From: Variovorax sp. OV329
Lineage (GTDB): Bacteria > Pseudomonadota > Gammaproteobacteria > Burkholderiales > Burkholderiaceae_C
Direction of reading: 5' to 3'
NCBI RefSeq assembly: GCF_900114785.1
Contig: NZ_FOUG01000003.1
Span: 124,001 to 188,000, forward strand
Length of the DNA stretch: 64,000 bases
The notes under the pieces were generated by a model, which saw nothing but the letters and a program-made list of their open reading frames with translations, was not told the origin of the DNA and did no database searches. Below are positions 1 to 8,660 of the stretch, piece by piece (the stretch's first letter is position 1; the number at the start of each line of letters is the position of its first letter). The position numbers and the translations under genes are program-made.

Positions 1-1
1 C

Positions 2-488
<487 letters not shown>

Positions 489-499
<11 letters not shown>

Positions 500-1718
500 C
501 GCAGCAAAGGCCGCGGACGCGGTGCATGCAGTGGTGACCGCCGCGGGTGCCGCGCCGGCACCGGCCGACAACAAGGGCTTCTGGCAGAGCAACCTGCGCG
601 AGTACGGCATGCTCATCTCGCTGGTGGCCATCATGGTGCTGTTCCAGGTGCTCACCGACGGCACGCTGATGCGGCCGCTGAACCTCACCAACCTGGTCCT
701 GCAGAACAGCTACATCGTCATCATGGCGCTGGGCATGCTGCTGGTGATCGTGGCCGGCCACATCGACTTGTCGGTGGGCTCGGTGTGCGGCTTCATCGGC
801 GCGCTGGCGGCGGTGCTGATGGTGGAGTACGACTGGCCCTACCTGGTCACCGGCGTGGTGTGCATCGCGGCCGGCGCGGTCATCGGCGCGGCGCAGGGCT
901 GGTTCGTGGCCTTCTGGCGCATTCCCTCCTTCATCGTCACGCTGGCGGGCATGCTGGTGTTCAAGGGGCTCACGCTGGCGCTGCTGGCGGGGCAGTCAGT
1001 GGGGCCCTTCCCGGTGCAGTTCCAGCGCCTGAGCTCGGGCTTCATTCCCGACCCCTTGGGCGGGGAGTCGCTGCGCCTGTTCTCCATCCTGTTGGGCATC
1101 GCCGCGGCGGTGGCGCTGGTGTTCTTCAAGCTGCGCGGCCGGGCCCGGCTGGCGCGCTACGGCATGGAGGAAGAGCCGCTGGCCTTCTCGCTGATCAAGA
1201 ACCTGGCCTTCGCGGCGATCATCGTCTACTTCTGCTACCTGCTGGCCACCTACAAGGGCCTGCCCAACGTGCTGATCGTGATGGCGCTCCTGATCGTGGT
1301 GTACGACTTCGTCACCAAGCGCACCACCGTCGGCCGGCGCATCTACGCGCTGGGCGGCAACGAGAAGGCGGCGCGGCTCTCGGGCGTGCACACGCAGCGC
1401 CTGGCCTTCCTCACCTTCGTGAACATGGGGGCACTGGCGGCGCTGGCGGGCCTGGTGTTCGCGGCGCGCCTGAACACCGCCACGCCCAAGGCCGGCCTGG
1501 GCTTCGAGCTGGACGTGATCGCGGCCTGCTTCATCGGCGGCGCCTCGGCTTCGGGCGGCGTGGGCAAGGTCATGGGCGCGGTTATCGGCGCCTTCATCAT
1601 GGGTGTGATGAACAACGGCATGTCCATCATGGGCATCGGCATCGACTACCAGCAGGTGATCAAGGGGCTGGTGCTGCTGGCGGCGGTGTTCATCGACGTC
1701 TACAACAAGAACAAATGA
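489..1718 (+). CDS. Sugar ABC transporter permease (XylH/GguB type)
   Basis: Membrane subunit of a monosaccharide ABC importer, 409 residues, close to the roughly 400 usual for the GguB/MmsB branch and longer than RbsC-type permeases. The first 35 residues are Ala-rich and cytoplasmic; many hydrophobic helices follow. The family motif GHIDLSVGSVCG lies near residue 91 and a GGNEKAARLSGV segment near residue 295. The start at 489 overlaps the upstream ATPase gene by 11 bases, and the stop overlaps the next ATPase gene as ATGA (1715-1718), so it sits in a tightly packed operon. It should pair with the partial ATPase upstream and a binding protein outside the window. Family assignment is firm; the sugar is not. 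Confidence 0.9.
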
Positions 1719-3271
1719 CGAGCGAATCCACCCCGATCGAACCCGCGCCGGGCGCCGAGGGCGGCGGGGTGGTGCTGAGCCTGCAGGACATCCGCAAGAG
1801 CTTCGTGGGCGTGGCCGCGCTCAAGGGCGTGCAGTTGCAGCTGCGCGCCGGCGAGATCCACACGCTGATGGGCCAGAACGGCGCGGGCAAGTCCACGCTC
1901 ATCAAGGTGCTGACGGGCGTGCACCGCATCGACGGCGGGCAGATGGTGCTGGATGGCCAGCCCATCCGCCCGGCCTCGCCGCTGCAGGCGCAGCAGCTGG
2001 GCATCAGCACCGTCTACCAGGAAGTGAACCTCTGCGGCAATCTCTCGGTGGCTGAGAACGTCTTCGCCGGCCGCTACCCGCGGCGCGGCTGGCTGCAGGG
2101 GCGGCGTATCGACTGGGCCGCGGTGCACCGGCGCACGCGCGAGCTGCTGGCGCGGCTGGACGTGGACATCGACGTCACGCGCCTCCTGTCCAGCTACCCG
2201 GTGGCGGTGCAGCAGATGGTGGCCATCGCGCGGGCGCTGTCGGTGTCGTCCAAGGTGCTGATCCTGGACGAGCCCACCTCCAGCCTGGACGACGACGAGG
2301 TGCAGAAGCTCTTCGAGGTGCTGCGGCGCCTGCGCGACCAGGGCCTGGCCATTCTTTTCGTGACGCACTTCCTGAACCAGGTCTGTGCCGTGTCCGACCG
2401 CATCACCGTGCTGCGCAACGGCAGCTGGGTGGGCGAGTGGAAGGCCTCGGAGCTGGGCCCGCAGGCCCTCATCTCGGCCATGGTCGGGCGCGAGTGGGAC
2501 ATGAGCGCCGCCGATGCCGCGCAGCGTCCGCCGCTGCCCGCCGACGCGCCGGTGCTGCTGACGGCCGAGCAGCTGGGCCAGCGCGGCCAGCTGCAGCCCG
2601 TCGACCTGCAGATGCGCGCCGGCGAGGTGGTCGGGCTGGCCGGCCTGCTCGGCTCCGGCCGCACCGAGCTCGCGCGCCTGTTCTTCGGCCTGGCCAGGCC
2701 CGACAGCGGCGAACTGCGCATCGGCGGCGAGGCGGTCCAGTGGAGCGCCCCAGCCGATGCGGTGAGGAAGGGCCTGGCCATGTGCCCCGAGGAGCGCAAG
2801 AGCGAGGGCATCGTGGCCGAGCTGTCGCTGCGCGAGAACATCGCGCTGGCGCTCCAGGCCAGCCTGGGGCTGAAGAAGAACCTCTCGCGTGCCGAGCAGA
2901 CACAGCTGGCCGAGCGATTCGTGAAGGCGCTGGGCATCAAGACGCCCAGCGTGGACACGCCCATCGGCCTGCTCTCTGGCGGCAACCAGCAAAAAGCCAT
3001 GCTGGCCCGCTGGCTGGCCACCAACCCGCGCCTGCTGCTGCTGGACGAACCCACGCGCGGCATCGACGTGGCGGCCAAGCAGGAGATCATGGACGAGATC
3101 CTTCGCCTGGCCGCATCGGGCATGTCGGTGCTCTTCATCTCCTCGGAGATGAACGAGGTGACGCGCGTATCGCACCGCATCGCGGTGCTGCGCGACCGGC
3201 GCAAGGTGGGCGAGTTGCCCGGCGGCAGCAAGGAAGACGCCGTGTACGACCTCATCGCGGCACAGACATGA
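1715..3271 (+). CDS. Sugar ABC transporter ATPase (YtfR-like, two NBDs)
   Basis: A 518-residue duplicated ATPase of the carbohydrate-uptake-2 family. The first domain has an intact Walker A (GQNGAGKST, about residue 53) and Walker B (LILDEPTSS). The second has the usual relaxed P-loop (GLLGSGRTE), signature LSGGNQQK and Walker B LLLLDEPT with RGIDVAAK. Followed by two separate permease genes, this is the YtfR-YtfT-YjfF arrangement known for galactofuranose uptake in E. coli, so a related sugar is likely. The ATG at 1715 overlaps the preceding stop by four bases, and the stop overlaps the next start in the same way. No YtfQ-like binding protein is seen; it may lie upstream of the window. Confidence 0.9.
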   Translation: MTSESTPIEPAPGAEGGGVVLSLQDIRKSFVGVAALKGVQLQLRAGEIHTLMGQNGAGKSTLIKVLTGVHRIDGGQMVLDGQPIRPASPLQAQQLGISTVYQEVNLCGNLSVAENVFAGRYPRRGWLQGRRIDWAAVHRRTRELLARLDVDIDVTRLLSSYPVAVQQMVAIARALSVSSKVLILDEPTSSLDDDEVQKLFEVLRRLRDQGLAILFVTHFLNQVCAVSDRITVLRNGSWVGEWKASELGPQALISAMVGREWDMSAADAAQRPPLPADAPVLLTAEQLGQRGQLQPVDLQMRAGEVVGLAGLLGSGRTELARLFFGLARPDSGELRIGGEAVQWSAPADAVRKGLAMCPEERKSEGIVAELSLRENIALALQASLGLKKNLSRAEQTQLAERFVKALGIKTPSVDTPIGLLSGGNQQKAMLARWLATNPRLLLLDEPTRGIDVAAKQEIMDEILRLAASGMSVLFISSEMNEVTRVSHRIAVLRDRRKVGELPGGSKEDAVYDLIAAQT

Positions 3272-4335
3272 GCGAACCATCCTCCACCCTCCTGGGCAAG
3301 GTGCTGCAGCACCGCCTGGCCTGGCCGGTGGCCACGCTGGTGCTGCTTCTGGCCCTCAACGCGGCCTTCAATCCGAGCTTCCTGCACATCGAGTGGCGCG
3401 ACGGCCACCTGTACGGCAGCCTGATCGACATCCTCAACCGCGCGGCGCCGCTGGTGCTGGTGGCGCTGGGCATGACGCTGGTGATCGCCACGCGCGGCAT
3501 CGATATCTCGGTGGGCGCGGTGGTGGCCATCGCGGCGGCGCTGGCGGCCGCGATGATCGGCGGCTCGCTGGTGGTGAAGGACGGCGCGGCGGCGGACGTG
3601 AGCCGCTTCCCGATGAGCGTGGCCATCGTGGCCGCGCTGGCGGTGGCACTGGTGTGCGGGCTGTGGAACGGCCTGCTGGTGGCGCGCATCGGCATGCAGC
3701 CCATCATCGCGACCCTGATTCTGATGGTGGCCGGGCGCGGCATCGCGCAGCTGATCACCGGCGGGCAGATCATCACCATCTACTACGCGCCCTATTTCTT
3801 CATCGGCGGGGGCTACCTGCTGGGGCTGCCCTTCGCGCTCTTCATCGCGGCCGGCGTGGCGCTGCTGCTGTACCTGGCGGTGACGCGCACGGCGCTGGGG
3901 TTGTTCATCCAGTCGGTGGGCATCAACCCGGACGCGGCCTATCTCGCCGGCGTGCGGGCGCGGCGGCTGATCGTGGGCGTCTACATGTTCTGCGCCTTCT
4001 GCGCGGGGCTGGCCGGGCTCATCATCAGCTCCAATGTGAAGAGCGCCGACGGCAACAACGCCGGGCTGCTGCTGGAACTGGATGCGATCCTCGCCGTGAC
4101 GCTGGGCGGCACCTCGCTCACCGGCGGGCGCTTCAGCCTGGTGGGCAGCGTGATCGGCGCGCTGATCATCCAGACGCTGACCTATGCCATCTACTCCATG
4201 GGCGTGCCGCCCGAGATCAACCTGGTGGTGAAGGCGGTGGTGGTGTTCCTGGTGATGCTGCTGCAGTCCGCGGAATTCCGTGGGCAGTTGCGCAGCCTGG
4301 TGTTCCGGCCGTCCACCAGGGAGGCGCGGTCATGA
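3268..4335 (+). CDS. Sugar ABC transporter permease (YtfT-like)
   Basis: A 355-residue inner-membrane permease of the RbsC/YtfT family. The conserved ATRGIDISVGAVVAIAAA motif is near residue 73, and a conserved GGTSLTGG loop lies toward the C-terminus before the last helices. The ATG overlaps the upstream stop (ATGA, 3268-3271). Together with the next permease it should form a heterodimeric channel energised by the YtfR-like ATPase. A different ATPase-permease pair lies immediately upstream, so this operon carries two sugar transport systems in tandem. Substrate is inferred only from gene order. Confidence 0.88.
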   Translation: MSEPSSTLLGKVLQHRLAWPVATLVLLLALNAAFNPSFLHIEWRDGHLYGSLIDILNRAAPLVLVALGMTLVIATRGIDISVGAVVAIAAALAAAMIGGSLVVKDGAAADVSRFPMSVAIVAALAVALVCGLWNGLLVARIGMQPIIATLILMVAGRGIAQLITGGQIITIYYAPYFFIGGGYLLGLPFALFIAAGVALLLYLAVTRTALGLFIQSVGINPDAAYLAGVRARRLIVGVYMFCAFCAGLAGLIISSNVKSADGNNAGLLLELDAILAVTLGGTSLTGGRFSLVGSVIGALIIQTLTYAIYSMGVPPEINLVVKAVVVFLVMLLQSAEFRGQLRSLVFRPSTREARS

Positions 4336-4396
4336 TCGCCGCGCTGGGCCGCCCCGAGCACGCTCGCACCGCAGTGCGAAGCACGAAGGTATTCCG

Positions 4397-5434
4397 ATGA
4401 GCGCGGTTGCACCAGTGAAGGCGCCGGCCGTGGCGCCAGGCGCAGAAGGTTCGTCGCATGCCGGGCCGCCGCTGCGCCTGCGCGGGCGCATGCTGCCGCT
4501 GGCGGTGACGGTCTCCCTCTTCGTGCTGATGGCCACCGTGGGCTCGATCGCCTATCCGGGCTTCTTCTCGCTGCAGGTCTTCCTCAACCTGCTGATCGAC
4601 AACGCCTTCCTGTGCGTGGTCGCGGTGGGCATGACCTTCGTCATCCTCTCGGGCGGCATCGACCTCTCGGTGGGCGCGGTGATCGCGTTCACCACCATGG
4701 TGTCGGCTTCGCTGGTCGAGAAGCACGGCTGGAGTCCCTTCCAGGTGATTCCGCTGGTGCTGGCCATCGGCACGCTGTTCGGCGCCTTCATGGGCTTTCT
4801 CATCGAGCGCTTCCGGCTGCAGCCCTTCATCGTGACGCTGGCGGGCATGTTCCTGGCGCGCGGTCTCTGTTGTGTGATCAGCATCGATTCGATCAGCATC
4901 ACCAACGACGTCTACTCCGAGCTGTCCCAGCTGCGGCTGCCGGTGTGGGGCGATGCGTCCATCTCGCTCAGCGCCCTGATCGCGCTGATCGTCGTGGCGC
5001 TGGGCGTGTTCGTGGCGCACTGGACGCCCTTCGGCCGCGCGGTGTATGCCGTGGGCGGCAACGAGCAGTCGGCGCTGCTGATGGGGCTGCCGGTGCGCGG
5101 CACCATCATCGGCGTGTACACGCTCTCGGGCTTCTGCTCGGCGCTGGGCGGCGTGCTTTTCACCTTCTACATGCTCTCGGGCTACGGACTGCATGCCCTG
5201 GGGCTGGAACTGGATGCCATCGCCGCCGTGGTCATCGGCGGCACATTGCTCACCGGTGGCGTGGGCTACATCGTCGGCACGCTCTTCGGCGTGATGATGC
5301 TGGGCATCATCCAGACGCTGATCTCCTTCGACGGCACGCTCAGTTCCTGGTGGACGCGCATCGTGGTGGGCGCCTTGCTCTTCGTGTTCTGCCTGATGCA
5401 GCGCCTGCTGGGTGCGCGGGCCCAGAGGCACTAG
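4397..5434 (+). CDS. Sugar ABC transporter permease (YjfF-like)
   Basis: A 345-residue permease, the second membrane subunit of the YtfRT-YjfF-type importer. The ATG at 4397 is preferred over a longer reading from 4280 because the extra residues are an Arg-rich out-of-frame shadow overlapping ytfT. Protein features are LSGGIDLSVGAVIAF near residue 90, GGNEQSALLMGLPV, and a late GGTLLTGGVGYIVGT loop. It is separated from the previous gene by 61 bases, the only gap in this operon, and is followed five bases after its stop by a strong terminator, so it is the last gene of the transcript. Confidence 0.88.
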   Translation: MSAVAPVKAPAVAPGAEGSSHAGPPLRLRGRMLPLAVTVSLFVLMATVGSIAYPGFFSLQVFLNLLIDNAFLCVVAVGMTFVILSGGIDLSVGAVIAFTTMVSASLVEKHGWSPFQVIPLVLAIGTLFGAFMGFLIERFRLQPFIVTLAGMFLARGLCCVISIDSISITNDVYSELSQLRLPVWGDASISLSALIALIVVALGVFVAHWTPFGRAVYAVGGNEQSALLMGLPVRGTIIGVYTLSGFCSALGGVLFTFYMLSGYGLHALGLELDAIAAVVIGGTLLTGGVGYIVGTLFGVMMLGIIQTLISFDGTLSSWWTRIVVGALLFVFCLMQRLLGARAQRH

Positions 5435-5438
5435 GACA

Positions 5439-5460
5439 AAGGGGCGCCGCGGCGCCCCTT
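5439..5460 (+). terminator. Rho-independent terminator of the sugar ABC operon
   Basis: A perfect inverted repeat made of AAGGGGCGCCG and CGGCGCCCCTT, followed by a pyrimidine tract (CTCTCTCTC). It lies immediately after the last sugar-permease gene and before the convergent small gene on the minus strand, so it can serve both directions. Confidence 0.75.
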
Positions 5461-5480
5461 CTCTCTCTCATCGACCGCGA

Positions 5481-5882
5481 TCAGTAGGTGCTGGTGGGCG
5501 CGGCCGGCACGGTGGTCACGGTCTCGCGGATCGCACCGCCACCCAGCACGCTGCCGTCGATGGTGGTGGCACCGGTGCCCAGCACACGCTGTTCGCAAGC
5601 CTGGCGGTCCTGGGCCGGCTGTGCATTGCAACGCGCCAGCGCGTTTTGGCGATAGGTCTCGGGCGAGGCGGAACTCAAGGTGCCCTGGCGCGAGGCCTGG
5701 GCGGCAGCGCCGGCTTCGCGCACGCAGGCGGCGGTGTCCTGGTTGATGTGGCCGCACATCGCGCGTTCGGTCTGATACGTGCTGCTTGTGCCGCTGGAGC
5801 CGGCGGCCCATGCAGCGGGCAGGGCGATCAGGCTGCCGGCGGCCAGCACGGCGGCGGCACAGGTTTGGCGAAAGGCATTCAT
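5481..5882 (-). CDS. Small secreted Cys-containing protein, unknown function
   Basis: I do not recognise a named family. The 133-residue product starts with a clear Sec signal peptide (MNAFRQ, then an Ala/Leu-rich core, cleavage probably after AWA near residue 26). The mature part holds four cysteines (AMC, AAC, ARC, QAC contexts), which suggests two disulfides in the periplasm, and ends in a Gly/Thr-rich tail. The ATG at 5882 is chosen because an AAGGAG ribosome site stands just upstream; the longer reading lacks one and would bury the signal peptide. It is convergent with the sugar operon and followed by the shared terminator. Confidence 0.7.
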   Translation of the reverse strand: MNAFRQTCAAAVLAAGSLIALPAAWAAGSSGTSSTYQTERAMCGHINQDTAACVREAGAAAQASRQGTLSSASPETYRQNALARCNAQPAQDRQACEQRVLGTGATTIDGSVLGGGAIRETVTTVPAAPTSTY

Positions 5883-5922
5883 GGCTTCACTCCTTGTGGA
5901 ACGTGGCAATCCGCATTGCTGC

Positions 5923-5940
5923 GAATCGCATTCACGATTC
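5923..5940. promoter_or_regulatory. Inverted repeat upstream of the small secreted gene
   Basis: GAATCG and CGATTC arms of six bases separated by CATTCA, 41 bases upstream of the start codon at 5882 on the minus strand. This is a plausible operator by position and symmetry only; no regulator is assigned. Confidence 0.25.
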
Positions 5941-6034
5941 CCGAAGTTTGGCCGGTTGATGCCTGGCGCCCTGTGAGACACCGGAAGCGGATCTTTGTCG
6001 GCCAGGCCGCAACGATCCCTGTGGGACGTGTCCG

Positions 6035-8602
6035 TCAGGCCTCGGCGATGCGCTTCTTCAGGTGCGCCAGTGCCTCTTCCACCTGGTCCACCAAAATCAG
6101 GGAGAGGTCGCCCGGCTCCAGGCGCGCCAGCGCCTTGTCGATGGCGATGAATTCGCCCCGGATCTCGTCCACGAAGCTGGTGCGGGTGGCGCCCTGCAGG
6201 CCCTGGCGCAGCAGGCCCATGACCTCGCCGTCGGCGCGCCCGCGCTGGGCCGCGTCCTGGTAGAGGATGACGTCGTCGAAGGCCCGGCCGAGGATCGCGG
6301 TCTGGTCGCGGATGTCCTCGTCGCGCCGGTCGCCGGCGCCGCTGATGACCACCGAGCGGCGCTTGGCCGGCATGGTGTCCACGGCGGCCACCAGGGCGCG
6401 CATGGCGTCGGTGTTGTGGCCGTAGTCGGCGATCACGGTGGCGCCGCGGTAGTCCATGACGTTGAAGCGGCCCGGCACCCCGGCCGAGTCGCTCAGGAAG
6501 CTGGCCAGGCCGCTGCGGATGGTGTCCCAGTCCAGGCCTACGGCCCAGGCCGCGGCCACCGCCGCCATCACGTTGTCAACCTGGAAGCCGATGGTGCCGT
6601 TGCGGGTGATCGGCACGCCCAGCAGCGGCACGCGCTCGCGCCACGAGCCTTCGGATGCCACCACCGCGTCCTGGTCGACGAACACGGTGCGCTTGCCTTG
6701 CGCGCGATGCGTGGCCATCACCGGATGGGTGCGGTCGGCCGCGAAGAAGATGACGCTGCCGGGGCAGCCGGCGGCCATCGCCGCCACGTTGGGGTCGGCC
6801 GCATTCAGCACGCCGTAGCCGTCGTGCGCCACGTTGCGCACGATCACGCGCTTGAGCACCGCCAGCTCTTCCACCGAGGTGATGTAGTTCAGGCCCAGGT
6901 GGTCGCCGCTGCCCAGGTTGGTGACCACCGCCACCTGGCAGCGGTCGAAGCCCAGGCCCTCGCGCAGGATGCCGCCGCGCGCCACCTCGAACACCGCCGC
7001 ATCCACGTCGGGATGCATCAGCACGTTGCGGGCGCTCTTGGGGCCGCTGCAGTCGCCGCTGTCGGTCTGCCGGCCATCGACGTACACGCCGTCGGTGTTG
7101 GTCATGCCGGTGCGCAGGCCGCTGGAGGCCAGCAGGTGGTTGATCAGGCGCGCGGTGGTGGTCTTGCCGTTGGTGCCGGTGACGGCGACCACGGGGATGC
7201 GGCCGTCGTCGCCGGGCGCGAACATCGTGTCCATCACCGCCTCGCCCACCGGCCGGCCGCGGCCGAAGGAGGGCGAGATGTGCATGCGCAGCCCCGGGGC
7301 AGCGTTGACTTCGACCACGCCGCCGCTCTGCTCTTCCAGCGGCACCAGCATGTTCTCGCACACCATGTCCACGCCGCAGATGTGCAGGCCCACCATCTGT
7401 GCGGCATCGACAGCGCGCGCGGCGATCTCGGGGTGCACCGTGTCGGTCACGTCGGTGGCGGTGCCGCCGGTGGACAGGTTGGCGTTGTTGCGCAGCACCA
7501 CGCGCTGGCCGAGGCCGGGCACGCTGTCGGGCTTGAGGCCCTGCGACTCCAGGCGGCCGATGGCGATGTCGTCCAGGCGGATCTTGGTGAGCGAGGTGGA
7601 GTGGCCCTCGCCGCGGCGCGGGTCGAGGTTGACGGTGTCCACCAGCTGGCGGACGGTGGACATGCCATCGCCGATGACCTGCGGCGGATCGCGTCGTGCG
7701 GCAGCCACCAGCCGGTCGCCCACCACCAGCAGGCGGAAGTCGAAGCCGGGCAGGAATTTCTCGACCATCACCTCGCCGTATTCGGCAGCGGCGACGTAAG
7801 CCGCCGCGAGCTGCTCGCGGCCGACGATGTTGACCGTCACGCCTTTGCCCTGGTTGCCGTCCTGCGGCTTGACCACCACGGGCAGGCCGATCTCCAGCGC
7901 GGCGACCCAGGCGTCGTCCACGTCGGTGACGGGGCGGCCCAGCGGCACCGGCACGCCGGCGGCGTTGAGCAGCTGCTTGGTGAGTTCCTTGTCCTGCGCG
8001 ATCGACTCGGCCACGCCGGAGGTGGCGTCCACCTCTGCGGCCTGGATGCGGCGTTGCTTGGAGCCCCAGCCGAACTGCACCAGGCTGCCGCGCGTGAGGC
8101 GGCGGTAGGGAATGTTGCGGGCGACCGCCGCATCGACGATGGAGCCGGTGCTCGGGCCCAGGCGCTCGTCCTCGTCCAGCTCGTGCAGTTGCGCGATGGC
8201 GGCATGGGCGTCGAAGGCGGTGTCGTTCAGCGCAGCCTCGATCACCTGCTGCGCGAGCTTCACGGCCAGGCGGCCCACCGCTTCCTCGCAGTACTGCACC
8301 ACCACCTGGTAGATGCCTTCATCGGTGGTGGCCGTGGTGTGGCCGAAGTTGACCGAGGAGCCGGCCTGCGTCTGCAGCGCCAGCGCGGCGTTCTCCAGCA
8401 CGTGGGCCAGGGCCAGCGGCTGGCCCAGCACGATGGGGTGCAGCTCGCCGATGTTGGGGAAGAGGGCGCGCAGGCGCTGCTCGAAGCCGGGAAGGTCGCT
8501 GATGGCGTTCTCGGCGCCATCGCACTTCACGACGGCTTCGATGGAGGTGTGGCGGCTCCAGAGGTTGGGCCCGCGCAGGGCTCGGATGCGGATGACTTCC
8601 AT
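6035..8602 (-). CDS. cphA: Cyanophycin synthetase
   Basis: Makes the storage polymer multi-L-arginyl-poly-L-aspartate from Asp, Arg and ATP in the cytoplasm. The 855-residue product has the full architecture: N-terminal domain, ATP-grasp domain (KPQDGNQGKG at about 245-254) that activates the aspartate backbone, and a Mur-ligase-like domain with an intact P-loop (GTNGKTTT, 476-483) that adds arginine, followed by the C-terminal Mur lobe (DYGHNTDA near residue 755). The ATG at 8602 fits the conserved N-terminus MEVIRIRALRGPNLWSR; a longer reading is a shadow. It lies 58 bases downstream of the paralogue cphA' on the same strand, presumably co-transcribed. Confidence 0.95.
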   Translation of the reverse strand: MEVIRIRALRGPNLWSRHTSIEAVVKCDGAENAISDLPGFEQRLRALFPNIGELHPIVLGQPLALAHVLENAALALQTQAGSSVNFGHTTATTDEGIYQVVVQYCEEAVGRLAVKLAQQVIEAALNDTAFDAHAAIAQLHELDEDERLGPSTGSIVDAAVARNIPYRRLTRGSLVQFGWGSKQRRIQAAEVDATSGVAESIAQDKELTKQLLNAAGVPVPLGRPVTDVDDAWVAALEIGLPVVVKPQDGNQGKGVTVNIVGREQLAAAYVAAAEYGEVMVEKFLPGFDFRLLVVGDRLVAAARRDPPQVIGDGMSTVRQLVDTVNLDPRRGEGHSTSLTKIRLDDIAIGRLESQGLKPDSVPGLGQRVVLRNNANLSTGGTATDVTDTVHPEIAARAVDAAQMVGLHICGVDMVCENMLVPLEEQSGGVVEVNAAPGLRMHISPSFGRGRPVGEAVMDTMFAPGDDGRIPVVAVTGTNGKTTTARLINHLLASSGLRTGMTNTDGVYVDGRQTDSGDCSGPKSARNVLMHPDVDAAVFEVARGGILREGLGFDRCQVAVVTNLGSGDHLGLNYITSVEELAVLKRVIVRNVAHDGYGVLNAADPNVAAMAAGCPGSVIFFAADRTHPVMATHRAQGKRTVFVDQDAVVASEGSWRERVPLLGVPITRNGTIGFQVDNVMAAVAAAWAVGLDWDTIRSGLASFLSDSAGVPGRFNVMDYRGATVIADYGHNTDAMRALVAAVDTMPAKRRSVVISGAGDRRDEDIRDQTAILGRAFDDVILYQDAAQRGRADGEVMGLLRQGLQGATRTSFVDEIRGEFIAIDKALARLEPGDLSLILVDQVEEALAHLKKRIAEA

Positions 8603-8660
8603 GGCGATCGGTCTTGTCGTTGTCTTGTCCGGGGCGTCTGGCTCGGATGCGGGGTATGGA